From NCBI GenBank assembly GCA_018466975.1, contig CM031558.1, positions 930,001 through 994,000 of the forward strand: a stretch of 64,000 nucleotides of DNA, in the 5' to 3' direction. The notes under the pieces are model-generated. The model ran no database searches and was not told where the DNA came from. It saw only the letters and a list, made by a program, of their open reading frames with translations. Shown one piece after another: positions 36,949-48,075 of this stretch. A program made the position numbers and the translations under genes. Source of the DNA: Sparassis latifolia (Eukaryota > Basidiomycota > Agaricomycetes > Polyporales > Sparassidaceae). Positions within the stretch are counted from its first letter, which is position 1. Every line of letters begins with the position of its first letter.

Positions 36949-37863
36949 ATGTCGCACGACCACGCGCACGGAAGCTGTGGTGATGAGAGTCACGACCACG
37001 ACCACGACCACGATATTCCTGAGACGCAGGGTCATCGAGACAATTTGTTCTCTCGTATCAACCGCGACCATGTCGTTGCTCTGAATGCAGCATCTCCGGG
37101 AAAGGGTCCTGAGGTCATTAAACCATGGAACGAGAGGTTGGACGAAGAAAGAGTGCGTGTTGTTTTGCATACCAATGGATTGCCAGGTTGTCGGCAAGAA
37201 TTAACCCACCCTCTGCCAGTATATTGAGTCCGACGCAGATGATCAGATGTACGTTTCTTCTTGTTGAACGTGTGAGGAAAACCAACTCAGAGCAGGATAA
37301 TACTCGTTCCCTTCACCGGATCGGTCAAATTGCGCGCTTTGCTACTCAAAGCAGGACCTGCCGATCAGACTCCTGCTAGAGTCGCCCTGGTATGCTTCTA
37401 ATCCATCACAATATGTGGTTTCGACGTACTCTCCACCTCCAGTACAGCAACGTTGAACATGCTGATTTCTCTGCACTTTCTGACCGCAAACCGACCCAAG
37501 AGTTTAGTATCGCCCAAGGCAGGCAGGTCGGCGAGTACCACGTAATGTGTGCATTCAAGGTTTGTGTCGGAATAGGCTGAGTGCTCATCAGCATTCCCTA
37601 GGCCCGCAAAATTCCCTACTGTCACGTCGGTAACGCTTTTCTTCCCTGAGTCACAAGGAGCAGACAGCACCCGAATCTACTACGTCGGGTTTTTGGGACA
37701 GTGGAGCGAGGTGAGGCCTATCTCACAATCTTTATCATTTCGATCTGATCTTTGTCATGAGCAGCGCAAGAACGAAGCTGTTGTCACGGTCTACGAGGCT
37801 CAACCCAACCTCGCCGACCATGAGAAAATTCAGGGCATGGACGCAAACTTCAGCCTACCGTAA
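36949..37863 (+). CDS. PITH-domain protein (TXNL1 C-domain type)
   Basis: 212 residues from exons 36949-37152, 37220-37248, 37296-37389, 37443-37546, 37602-37710 and 37765-37863. The start is a His/Asp-rich metal-binding-like stretch (SHDHAHGSCGDESHDHDHDHD), then the PITH domain: NLFSRINRDHVVALNAASPGKGPEVIKPWNERLD, IILVPFTGSVKLRALLLKAG and STRIYYVGFLGQWSE. In thioredoxin-like protein 1 this domain binds the proteasome. Here it stands alone without a thioredoxin domain, as in PITHD1. Proteasome association is inference. Confidence 0.9.
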
Positions 37864-38153
37864 CCGTGAATGAAGCCTGGTAAGAGTTGGTGGAGAATGG
37901 GATAATCAACGAAATTTGTACTTGTATTCTGTGTATCTTCTACATGGACAATCAGCAACTCCAGTGTTACTCTGAGCTGTCAGTGCATATGAAGACGAAT
38001 ATGGGGATGCATCCGTCATGATGTATTACTTACTTTGGCAGATTCTGCACTCGAAACGTACAGTGGCGATTGTGATAGTACATATATCATGCATGTAACG
38101 CACTCGTACAACGTCTTCCGAAACAAGATCCAACACATGTTGTAAGAACATCT

Positions 38154-41150
38154 TCATGACCCTATGCCACCCCCCATCCCCTCTTGGTTACGTTGCATGA
38201 ATGACTGCAACATCTCGGAGCTAACGCCATTCGGTGCGCCACCGCTCGCAGTCCGTTGGTGCATGCCCACTGACATACCGAGAGATTGCGTCTGAGGGGT
38301 GAAGTTCATCCCCATAGGATTCGATGGTTGTTGCTGAGACGCTGGGTTTGCGTACGCGTTCATGACTCCGCCACCTTGTCCCTGTCCTCCTGGGAAGAAT
38401 GGTAACGCCGGATTCATGTTAGAAAGAGTAGGCGGTTGTTGTTGGCCCGACTGTGTCTGCTGAATATATTGAACGAGGAATTGCTGCTGCTGCTGTTGCT
38501 GAAGTAGCTGCAGTTGTTGCTGCCGGTGTTGTTGTTGCTGGTGGTCCAGCTGAACTTGACGCTGATGCAATCCTTGTATCCATTGAAGACGCTGGTCCCT
38601 CGTCAAAGACTCATACTGTGCCTCTTGCTCGGGGAGTAGCTTTGCAAGCACTCGTGCAATACCCACAGGGCACTTCGTCAACCGGATACCACAGACACTT
38701 GGCCTCGGTGTTTCAGGCATTCCACTCGGCTGATAGAAATATGCAGCCGCGAATGCAGGTCCCATCGTATTTGTCCTCAATGGGAAGATGAGCAGGCGCA
38801 TCTTGGGCAAGCCATTGGGACCGCCACACATACCGACCGCATACTGACGATGCATAAATAAGACGATGTAGTGCGCGCATGAATGAGAACGTACCCGTTT
38901 GTCTATCAGAAGGTTCTGGAGCCCGCCTAGCTTGTTACTGTTTGCTTCATGGTCTGCGATTTGATTTGCAGGAGCAACTTGAATGAGAACAATGTCTTGT
39001 GTTTTCAGCCAATCTTGCAGAACCTCCACGGGTACTGCCTCCCTTTCCGACGGTGTTAACGTCAGAATGGGTGGCCAAAATTCAGATCGCCTGTAGCATC
39101 ATCACTCGGTCAAAGTATAGACAATGACAGGAATACAGACACTCACCAATGTTCAGCATGGTCTACAACACGGATGACTACTTGTGTTTGGAATTCATGC
39201 TGTGATTCAAACCCTCGCCAGATCAAAGTGCGATGAGCCGAGTCAGGGACAATCTGTCTGCTTTGTTGCGGACCCGCAACACCTGGGACCGATGCTCGTT
39301 CGGGGAGTATCTGTGTGGGAGGGATTGACGATTGCGCGTGTGCCCTATTCCGCTGCTGTTCGATTAGCTTCTGCATTTGTGTCGCTATTTGCGGTGAAAC
39401 GCTGCTAGGCAGATGCATGCCGTGAGGCAACTGTTGCCCGCTGACGGGATTATTGGTATTGTGAGCCGGCTGCGTGGATTGCGACCCAGACAACATAGGC
39501 TGGGGAACCCCTTGCACTGGAGGGTTAGAAGACGGTAGTTCGTTGTTGAGATACGGACCGGAATCAGGGGAAAATGATGTGGATGGCGGCATCTGAGGAG
39601 CTGCAGGAGCCGGCTGAAGTCCTGCGTTTCCGCTTGATATAGAAGGCGGCACGGATGTATTCGTGCTGTTGGCCACGTTTCCACCATGTTGCGTCTGTGA
39701 ATTTGGTTGCTGCGAAGCGGCTTGAGCTGCGCGTACGTGAAGTTCCACGTAGTACTTGAGCTTGTTGAACTGCTGCGCTTCCTTCTGAATCTGGGCCCTG
39801 AGGGCCTCCGCCTCCTGGAGTCGCCCAGCGTTGAGATGCTCCTGCATCAACTGCACCCTCTGCTCAAGGTGCGTGCGAGTCTGCACCAAACGGTCCCTCA
39901 TCACCTGTAGCTGTTCCGGGGAGACACCAGTAATCCGAGGCACCTGAGCACTGTGGGAACTCCGTGATGCTGGAGAACCAGAAGCAGGAGTAGAGGCAGA
40001 AGCAGGAGGGGGTGCCGGCATAGGTGCAGCGGCAGGTGCAGGTACAAGTGCGTGATGAGTGAGATCAGGTTGTGGAGAAGCGTCGCGATGTGGTGCTGGT
40101 TGTGCTGATTTTGAAGACATCCGACCGGGATGAGATTGGACACGTGTGCGCTTAGCTTCTGGTGTGCGCTCTGCGTTAGGTGTTCCTTCATGTGACCGTT
40201 TGACGCCTTGGAGCCGAAATGAGCCTTAAACATGTTTAACAGCCGACAGAATTACCTTTTTGCTGAGGCGACGGAAAACCTGTTAGACGAAGAGCATGGT
40301 GAGGTCGTACCACAAACCAGGGTTTCTGAGACAATCCGACTGCTGCCTGATTTTAGATTGGTAGAATGTCAATCGGAGTATACACAAGCACACGTACAGC
40401 TGTGTGAAACTCTGAAAGTTGTGGCAACTTCGCCAGAAGGATATTACTGTAACTAATTTTCCTCTTGGAAGAAAGGCGATAAGAGTATGCTAACACGCAG
40501 TCTCTCAACTCACCTTTTGCAGCTCCGACGGCAAGGTGTTCCAATTGACCGAGTCCATGCTGGGGGAGGTGTTCCAGAGAGGTTTCTGTGCAGAGTCCGG
40601 AGCCCCTGCTGCAATGTGCACTATATGACAAGCCGACGCCTGCGGTCCCAGTAAGACCCACAACGACCAAACTAACGAGTCACTCACCTCCACCGACTTC
40701 CGCAGGGTGTCAAATAGCTGCAGGAAACTGGTTCAATCACCGAATGACTGTATACGAAAACACTGTACCTCCACTGCGGCAACGAGACCTTCCAGCGCAG
40801 CCATTCCCTTAGAGCCTCCGGTACCTGTCTGGCCTATGCCCATCTTGATCGGGTCCTCGTGTAGGTCTTTTACGAGAGTTGTAGCAGACCCGAAGAACAC
40901 TCTTGCCAGCAAAGGAATAGGTCTCGTTTCCGCAGTAGCATAACTCACGTAGCCAATGAGCAGCTAACCGTCGCCACAATGAGTGGACCGGACAGAATGG
41001 ACATGGCGATGCACGCACCTTGCGGCTGGAAGATAGGTCACTCATACGCTGCAACAGGGGAATTACATATTCCTGGAGAGTCTGCGGCCACTCTGAAGCT
41101 AGGAGGTAGGATGAATCCACAACACAAACGACAGCCGCGATGTCAGACAT
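38154..41150 (-). CDS. MED25: Mediator subunit 25-like protein (VWA and ACID/PTOV)
   Basis: 863 residues. Exons in translation order: 41019-41150, 40769-40963, 40688-40717, 40514-40639, 40386-40463, 40280-40346, 39147-40224, 38895-39090 and 38154-38843. The N-terminus is the MED25 VWA domain (VVCVVDSSYLLASEW, LLIGYVSYATAETRPIPLLARVFFG, ACHIVHIAAGAPDSAQ, LPSELQKRKISYSNI). A nuclear-localisation-like basic stretch and a helical block (LQEAEALRAQIQKEAQQFNKL) follow. Then a PTOV/ACID-like activator-binding region reads LIWRGFESQHEFQTQVVIRV...EFWPPILTLTPSE and MRLLIFPL. The tail is Gln-rich with a CAG/CAA tract (about 38480-38560). Role: activator contact in RNA polymerase II Mediator. The exon 5 donor has an alternative two codons earlier. 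Confidence 0.83.
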
Positions 41151-41541
41151 GTCGACTGTGGTTAGCCCCCAAGCACGCTTCGCTGGGAAAAGTGCAGGTA
41201 AGTCGCAGATTTAATCCAAGAAAATTGCCAGAGTGGACACGAGCTCAGATAGAGCAATTTAGTCCAAGATGGGTGTTCATGTAGCCCACGGTGGCCCACA
41301 ATAATATTAATATTCGGAAACGCGTCACAGCACGTGCACGTGTCTTATAATAGACGAATCATGCATTGCCCAGCCACTGCATCGCAAGGTATACGTAAGA
41401 TATAGTGTGTAATCTGCTTTACAGAAGGACGAAGGTGGTCTGCCCTGCACCTTTTAGTCACAACAGTATGTTGCAGTCCGTGGTCTCCAGCGAAACGCGT
41501 CTGTAATGTCTGTAATGTCCGTAGACCGATGGAAATGCCCT
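41151..41541. other. Intergenic, no gene
   Basis: 391 bp between the MED25 start and the stop of the secreted protein gene, both on the minus strand. Probably the MED25 promoter. Nothing else noticed. Confidence 0.4.
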
Positions 41542-42318
41542 TCAAGCAAGCACTAGCAGCGCACCACCAACAACGCCGACGAGAGTCCCAGCTGCAACGC
41601 CATACCATGTGCGCTCCAGACTCCACCGCGTCATCGCACTGTTCGCCGGGACGGTGTGGGTGCCGATCATGGACAGCCAGGCACTGTACTGCAGGACAGA
41701 TCCGCTCGTAGTTGGGTTAGGGAGGGTGGTTGGAGAGAACGTCGGTGTGAATACGGCAGGAACCGCGATGGTTTCGCCTATGAAGTAAATTTAGCATCTC
41801 CACAGCTGTCATCTGAGGAAAGGTCATACCCGCAGCATTTGTGGTTGTGTATGTGTACTGCGTTGGGCCTGCTGGACCTTCGTTCGTGGGTGATTGCTCA
41901 ATCGGTCCTTGTTGAACTGCTCCTGGAGTTGTCGTTGCCGTCGCCGTTGGCGTTGCAACGGTAGTACTCGACGGTGTTGAACTGCTGGAGCTGGATGAGA
42001 GACTCGATGAGGAGGAGGAAGGAGTTGAGGAAGTTAGAGCGGATGAGGACGAGACAGTTGACCTGAAGAGGTATGAGCGATATTCTGCAAGCATCATAAC
42101 GGAGGACGTACAGTATCTCAGTTGTTGGTAGACCCAGAGGGTCCAGTGTGAGGACTTCGACGACCGTGAAACCAAGCCTAAAATACAGCCCGTAGTCGGT
42201 AAAGTCGTTCTCCCTTGGAGGAGGACTCAACTCACGGATTAGTGGTGGTGAATGTCTGCGCATTCACGGAAAGCGCAGAAAGAAAGAGAAAGGCTACTGG
42301 TAGGAACGATGCTCGCAT
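41542..42318 (-). CDS. Secreted Ser/Thr-rich surface protein
   Basis: 205 residues. Exons in translation order: 42236-42318, 42112-42177, 41830-42062 and 41542-41777. It starts with a classic signal peptide (MRASFLPVAFLFLSALSVNA), has a short variable head, a long Ser/Thr-rich tract (heavily O-glycosylated in related fungal wall proteins) and a conserved C-terminal part VLQYSAWLSMIGTHTVPANSA. It ends in a hydrophobic segment (GVAAGTLVGVVGGALLVLA) reaching the stop, consistent with GPI-anchor addition or a C-terminal membrane anchor. No enzyme domain is seen. I do not recognise a named family. Confidence 0.75.
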
Positions 42319-42707
42319 GATAGAGGTCGAGGTCGAGGAGCGTGTCTCGGACTCGCTCTTTCGTGTGAGAGAGTGGCGCCCCAGACACTTCTCTTTTTGT
42401 AAAAATGATGTCTTATCTAGACGCAGAACTGGACCAAACTCTGAGTTTGTGTGGGAAAGAAAAGGATTTGGTCCTCCCTTGGAGAAAATTCGGTTGCTAA
42501 AAAGGGAACGAAATGCTGTCATCTCTTTTTCTGTTTCCAAAAGTGTTTATGATAGATCGATTGCACTCGGGCGTGCCAGTGCAGCTCTTACAGCGGCTCT
42601 ATTGCAGTGGTCTTCCGAGGCCTCCGCCATCTCTCTCCTTTCCTACATTTCTAGCCTGTCAACGATATTTTTCTATCTCACATCCGCTCTTAGCAAAGAA
42701 GTCCAGG
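42319..42707. promoter_or_regulatory. Divergent promoter region, secreted protein/OLA1
   Basis: 389 bp between divergent start codons. No repeat or strong motif noticed. Confidence 0.4.
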
Positions 42708-44892
42708 ATGCCCCCGAAGAAGGCCGTAGTCGAGAAGAAAACCTTGCTCGGGCGACCAAGCAATAACTTGAGGATCGGTATCGTAGGTTTGTCTCGCAAC
42801 ATCTCCTTGCTTTCCCGACTTATATGCAAACATTTTCTAGGGGTGCCCAACGTGGGCAAGTCATCGTTCTTCAACGTACTCTCCAAGACCGGTAAGCAGT
42901 CTTTGGCTTTGCTCCTTCTGCATTGCTAAGATGTACTCTGTTTACTTTCAGACTTGGGTATTGCCAGAAATTTCCCTTATGCAACCATCAACCCAGAAGT
43001 CAATTCTTCAGCATTGCTTCCTAACGCTGATAATTTTGACACCCGTTCTGCATGCAGGAAGCGCGTATCCCCGTGCCAGACACTCGTTTCGAGTGGCTTT
43101 GCGACGTGTACAAGCCCGTCTCCCGCATTCCCGCGTTCCTCACATGCATCGACATCGCCGGTTTGACAGCCGTAGGTCATCCGTGGTTTTCTGCATAACG
43201 CTGTGAGTAACTCGCTTTCTGACAGGGTGCATCGACCGGAGCTGGCCTGGGCAACGCGTTCTTGTCGCATGTGCGCGCCGTCGACGGTATCTTCCAAGTC
43301 GTGCGCGCGTTCGATGATGCGGAGGTCATTCACGTCGAAGGCGAAGTCAACCCCATCCGCGACATGGAGATTATTCAGACCGAACTCCGTCTGAAAGATA
43401 TCGAGTGGGTCGAGAAGGCCCTGGACGGGCTTAAGAAGAGCGGCCGTGCGCTCGGTAACACCAGTCTAGCAGACAGGGCAAAGAAAGAAGAAATTGTGGG
43501 TGGGCGTGTGCCCGAGGGAGTGACTCGGGGCTGATCAATGCTTTAGGCCAGTGTGGAGAAAGTCTACAAGGTTTTGACTGAGGAGAACAAGGATATCCGC
43601 AAAGCAGAGTGGACCAACAAAGAGGTACGGTAATTTCTTTTTCTGCCCTCCCTACTTCCTCCATGCGTGATGATAAAGAGCTCGTTTGCTCGAACATTAA
43701 CCCAGCTCGTCGAGGCGGGAGTAACGCCCCGGCCTTTGAGATAATGATATACTCTGATCAATGCACTTTCTCCGTCCGCTCGGTCTCCTTTCGTTAATGT
43801 CTTGAAGTGTTTTCCTTTCCTTCTACACACTTACTTGTCCACGTGCTTTGGTGCATCTATCTTCTCCTATTCCGTTGGCTAACTCGTCGTTTCTTCTCAG
43901 GTAAATGCCGTACCAATCACGACTTGTTGTGTTGCCGCATTCTGTGATGACAAAGAGCCAAAGGCTCGAACTAACCCAGCTCGTTGAGGCGGGAGTAACG
44001 CCCTAAATGCCAATGAGAGAACGTCCATTCTGATCCTTTTTCCTTGTGGTTTCCAAGCTTCAATCATGCAGCATCATTTGTTGTTGTGATGCAGCTTGCT
44101 GACTGGTCCATCCAGGTCGATGTCGTCAACGGACTACAATTGCTGACGGCGAAGCCTGTCACGTACCTTGTAAACCTCAGTGAGAAGGATTATGTCCGAA
44201 AGAAGAACAAGTGGTGCGTTCGCTTGGCTACAGTGTGTACACTGATGCCGAATAGCTACCGCTGGCAGGTTGCCCAAGATCAAGGCGTGGATTGACGAGA
44301 ACAACCCTGGCGACCCACTGATTCCGTTCTCTGTAGCCCTTGAGGAGCGTTTGGTGAACCTGCCCGAGGAGGAAGCAGCCGAGGAACAAACAAAAGTTGG
44401 CGCACAGAGCGCACTGCCGAAGATCACTCAAGCTGGATATTCAAGTCTTGACGTGTGTTCGCCGTTTCGGACGATTTGGTTACGTTTGCTGACCCTTAAT
44501 TTTTGGCGTGTTGCGCAGCTTATTCGCTATTTCACCTGCGGACCGGATGAAGTCCGAGCGTGGACAATTCGAAGAGGCACAAAGGCTCCCCAAGCGGCTG
44601 GTGTCATCCAGTACGCTTTTTTTAATGAACGCGTGGTGCATCACCCCTGACAAGGATTTGTAAAGCACGGACTTCGAGAACAAGTTTGTGTGTGGTGAGA
44701 TCATGACGTTCGACGACCTGAAGGAGTACGGCAGCGAAGCGGCCGTGAAGGCGGCCGGCAAGCTCAGGCAACAAGGGAAGCCTTACGAAAGTAGGTGTTT
44801 CCAAGCGGAAAAAAGCGTGGGCGGGTTACTGACAGTTGAGATTGATTGTAGTGGTGGATGGAGATATCGCATACTGGAAAGCTGGAGCATGA
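42708..44892 (+). CDS. OLA1: Obg-like ATPase 1 (YchF family)
   Basis: P-loop NTPase that prefers ATP and binds ribosomes and the proteasome. Eleven exons: 42708-42786, 42841-42891, 42952-42998, 43058-43171, 43226-43495, 43547-43624, 44116-44213, 44269-44452, 44519-44610, 44666-44790 and 44852-44892, giving 392 residues. G1 is [12 protein letters not shown]3 is DIAGLT, and the NKxD position is the OLA1-specific VNLSEKD. The C-terminal TGS domain follows: [37 protein letters not shown] and [27 protein letters not shown]. The G2/switch region reads [14 protein letters not shown] where most orthologues have GLVKGAHAGQGLGN. Intron 6 is 491 nt and carries two snoRNA-like sequences. Confidence 0.95.
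43663..43761 (+). ncRNA. Intronic C/D-box snoRNA candidate, copy A
   Basis: Lies in OLA1 intron 6. Box C GTGATGA at 43667-43673 and box D CTGA at 43754-43757 frame about 85 nt. Inside are a GAGC/GCTC stem and AACCCAGCTC (43699-43708), complementary to the conserved large-subunit rRNA stretch GAGCTGGGTT. A degenerate D' box TCGA starts two bases after it. With D' at 43710-43713 the fifth base upstream of the box pairs with the C of GAGC. From memory that is yeast 25S C2948 (guided by snR69; U35 in humans). No strong terminal stem is visible. Confidence 0.55.
43940..44036 (+). ncRNA. Intronic C/D-box snoRNA candidate, copy B
   Basis: Second, diverged copy in the same intron. Box C GTGATGA is at 43944-43950, guide AACCCAGCTC at 43973-43982, D' TTGA at 43984-43987, and box D CTGA at 44030-44033. 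The GAGCC/GGCTC stem differs from copy A in loop and one pair but keeps pairing. The block around the guide and the following GAGGCGGGAGTAACGCCC is identical or nearly so. The rest has diverged freely, as expected for a constrained RNA. Confidence 0.55.
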
Positions 44893-45227
44893 GGATGTAG
44901 ACCGCACCTGGACCTTTTGTTCGCAGACGAGACAATAGGAGGAGCAGTTTGTACATGTGTTGATGTAGTATGATGCCGATTTACACAAAGATGCGTAGAT
45001 TAATTCGGAGCTAATGAAAGCGAAAATATTTCGGGGGAGGTGATCTGGCAGAGCGACGGACCGAGCGTGATCAATCGGTCGGGTACGTCTCCGCTTGGTC
45101 TCCCAAGTTTTTATCCGGGGCCAACTCGTCCTCTCCAAATAAGATACCAGCTGTCCATTGCAACATGCCTCTCTTGCTTTTATTCCACCACTCTTCATGT
45201 CATAAATAACACTTCCCTCTCTCCACC
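44893..45227. other. Intergenic, OLA1 to cyclin
   Basis: 335 bp with the OLA1 3' UTR and the cyclin promoter. Pyrimidine-rich just before the cyclin ATG, as is common for fungal leaders. Confidence 0.4.
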
Positions 45228-47190
45228 ATGGCCGCTTCCCTCTCCTCTCTTCCAATGCACGGTCTCTCCACCTGGTCTTCACTCACCTCGGCCATGTACC
45301 ACACGCCTTCTGGGCTGCTCTTCCCTCGCGGGTCATGCAGGCCGTTTCATCATACACGGGAAGACGTGGATCATGTCCTCCCGCAAGTTAGCTGCTCCAG
45401 TGGTCAGTATTGTCGTTTCCCTCCTTCTGGTGGCCTTCAACTGAGGATCGTGTGGCTCCAGGTGAACGGTACGGCTCTATCTGCGCTTCGCCCCTCCCCG
45501 CCGGGCCCTCGGCAGTATCTGGCCCCCAGTATTCGTACACGCACGGTGGTAGTGTCTGTCGATTGGCTTCGCAGTCCTATCTACCAGTGTTCGATTGGTT
45601 AGGCGATTGTCAGCAGCGACCATCTCAATACATCGTCGAGAAGACTTGCGAAATGATATGCTACCTGTGGTTTTCATCGCTACCTTCATCGTCGTCTCCA
45701 TCAAAACGAAACTGTCCTGACCCTCAACAGCCTCAACCTTACTTCCCTCACAGTAGTTCCTCGACAGCATCTCTGCAATTTTCCGTCTCTCCCGCTTTCG
45801 TCCGCTTCATGCAAAAGGTCCTGGAGACGACCCAAGTCAGCCAATCTGTTATCGTGCTCTCGCTGCATTATATATATCGTATGAAGGCGCGTAATCGTTT
45901 CACCACCGGTCAAGCCGGCAGCGAGTATCGAGTTGCTTTGGCGGCCCTTATGATGGCTAATAAGTTTGTTGACGAGTGCGCGCATTTCCCGTCTGCTTGT
46001 CGTTCCCCTTTTCTGACCATGCATTCCTCAGTAATACATACACGAACAAGACGTGGGCTGAGGTATCTGGCATTGGCCTAGCAGAGGTGAACAAGATGGA
46101 GAGGGAGTTCCTTCTTGGGATCGATTTCGGCCTTTACGTGGACGAGACGACTTACGATTCATGGCTAAACCTGTTGAAGGGTCTTACCATGGCAAAGGAA
46201 AGAGAGTCACAACATTGGCATCGTTCTCGGTGGCGCGCACGACCTACACGCCTCTCGAAAGCACAGTTCCACAGGTCCACTTCGATGTACAGTCCCACTT
46301 CGCACTCGACGTCGCACCGTGCCCGTTCTTCATCGCCGAGCCGTCGTTCTGCTGGCTGCAAGTTTCCTTGTTCTGAGCCTCACAAACAGCACAATGTGCC
46401 ATACGTTTCTTCGTCGCTGTCTGGTTTAAAACGTACTGCTGCGGACGCATTCTGTCTGGCTCCGACTCCCCGGTTACCCGCGAGCAATTCTGTCCCCCGG
46501 GTCAACGGTCTTCGGCTGGAGATCCCTCAACCGGACCTCTCCACAAGGGAGAAGCCGTCGCCTTCAGAGCCACTGCAGTTACTCTCAAAGCTGTCGTTGG
46601 GTGCATCACCAGTCGATGGTGAAGTTGTTCCAACTTGGGCCTCGAGTGCTATGCAGGAGACCGTGCCGCAGACCCTGGTCTCCGCCTACCGTGTTGATGA
46701 GAGAATTCAGCATGCACCTCCTCAGGTTCGTGTACTTGTACCCCATCTCAGACTCACGCTGACATGTACTTGGCAGAATCTCTACTTCTACACTCTGGCA
46801 TGCTCGCCAATGGAAGAGAGGAATTCACGCAAAGCGAGGTTGCATTACCACCAACCACCTGCGCCGATACCGACTGTGCACCACATTCACGCGCCCGTGC
46901 CTATGATGGTGCAATCTGCTTCAGCCAGCCCTTGTGACGTGCATAGACACTTACCTCCGGCACCCGTCCTGCCACCGTTCTCGGAGTTTTCACGCGAACC
47001 TCCATCATCATACGGCGTCGACCTGGCCAACCAACCACCCGCGGATCAGGGACGCGCATATACCCTGCAAGATCACTCGATCCCCTCCGCGCCATTCGCC
47101 AACGCTGGACCCCCCGGCTACCAGTTTTACTTTAATTCTTCCCCAGACGCCCCGTTCGCCCTCTACAGGCCGCGCGGTCGCCGTCTCTAA
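45228..47190 (+). CDS. PHO80/PCL-type cyclin
   Basis: 598 residues from exons 45228-45402, 45462-45975, 46032-46725 and 46777-47190. A cyclin box sits at about residues 170-300: SPAFVRFMQKVLETTQVSQSVIVLSLHYIYRMK, EYRVALAALMMANKFVDDNTYTNKTWAEVSGI and VNKMEREFLLGIDFGLYVDETTY. This is the Pcl/Pho80 subfamily that partners Pho85-type kinases. The second half is Pro/Ser-rich and probably disordered. The last intron is 51 nt and in frame; splicing joins PPQ to NLYFYTLACSP. Which kinase and pathway it serves cannot be read from sequence. Confidence 0.87.
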
Positions 47191-48075
47191 TTCGTCATCC
47201 TTCGGACTTTACCCCATATCCGTACATTGTGCATGCATGTTTTCGCGACGCCCTTCACGTTCAGCACCAAGTTTGTATCATCATTTTTGCATGTATCGTA
47301 TTGTGGTATATTCTGGCATAAACCTTATTATACCCTCGAGCCCTGTGGTAGGTAGGTAGGGTCTCGGACCTTCTAGTCGCGATCTAGTTAATGAAATCGT
47401 CGCCGCAGTCTTATGTCCTCGGACAAAAGAAATGCCTGCGTGGCTCCAGCCAGCGCGAATGATGGCTGCCTATTAGTGGTAGACGGTAGTTCCGACGGAT
47501 CCGCGTGGCGTTGGTAGTTTGGAAACAGGGATGTCATAAATGCATGTCATGGGCGGTGAAGGCGCAGGTGAGACTAAAAGCTTCGCATGCATTCCTGTTG
47601 AATCACCTCGTGTTCTGATTGATTTGAGACTCTCCAGCTAGCGCTGACCCATTGTGGTTTTTTGCATCTTGTACGGCTAGCATTCCTCCGATTCGCATCG
47701 AGAAGGGACGGTACTACATGTAGTCTTACTAAATCACGTCGATTAGGTTTGGGGGCGCGTTCAGTGTACATGAGGCTCGCCATGGACACAGAAACATCAC
47801 TTGGAGATCAGAAGACGCCGAGGTTGCAGAATGGACCACTCTAAACCAGAAAGAGCCGTGCATTTCAAATCGCAAGACTAGCAAGAGAGGCATGGCACTA
47901 CGCGGAGTAACCTACACATACATTAGCGCAATAAGACAATGAACGCTTGAACGCTCGAGAGCCGGGTCGTGTGGTCTGAGCAGATAGAGTAAGCAAGGAA
48001 CAAGGGTATCGTCGTACACGTCGTAAGTAGTATCGCAGCGGAATAGACTGTCCGAAGAAAAAAACACGCATGATA
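47191..48075. other. Intergenic, no supported gene
   Basis: 885 bp between the convergent stops of the cyclin and IMD genes. It contains a short GTAG run (about 47347-47359) and small ORFs without recognisable content. Confidence 0.45.

Noticed and set aside
38480..38560. CAG/CAA tract as an expanded microsatellite
   Set aside because: It is interrupted by other codons and lies in the expected Gln-rich tail; nothing shows instability.
40225..40255. 31 nt intron in MED25
   Set aside because: Too short for fungal splicing; an upstream donor (40279) gives a 55 nt intron in the same phase.
43714..43725. GGCGGGAGTAAC in the snoRNA copies as an rRNA guide
   Set aside because: It equals the rRNA sense strand rather than its complement, so it cannot guide that site.
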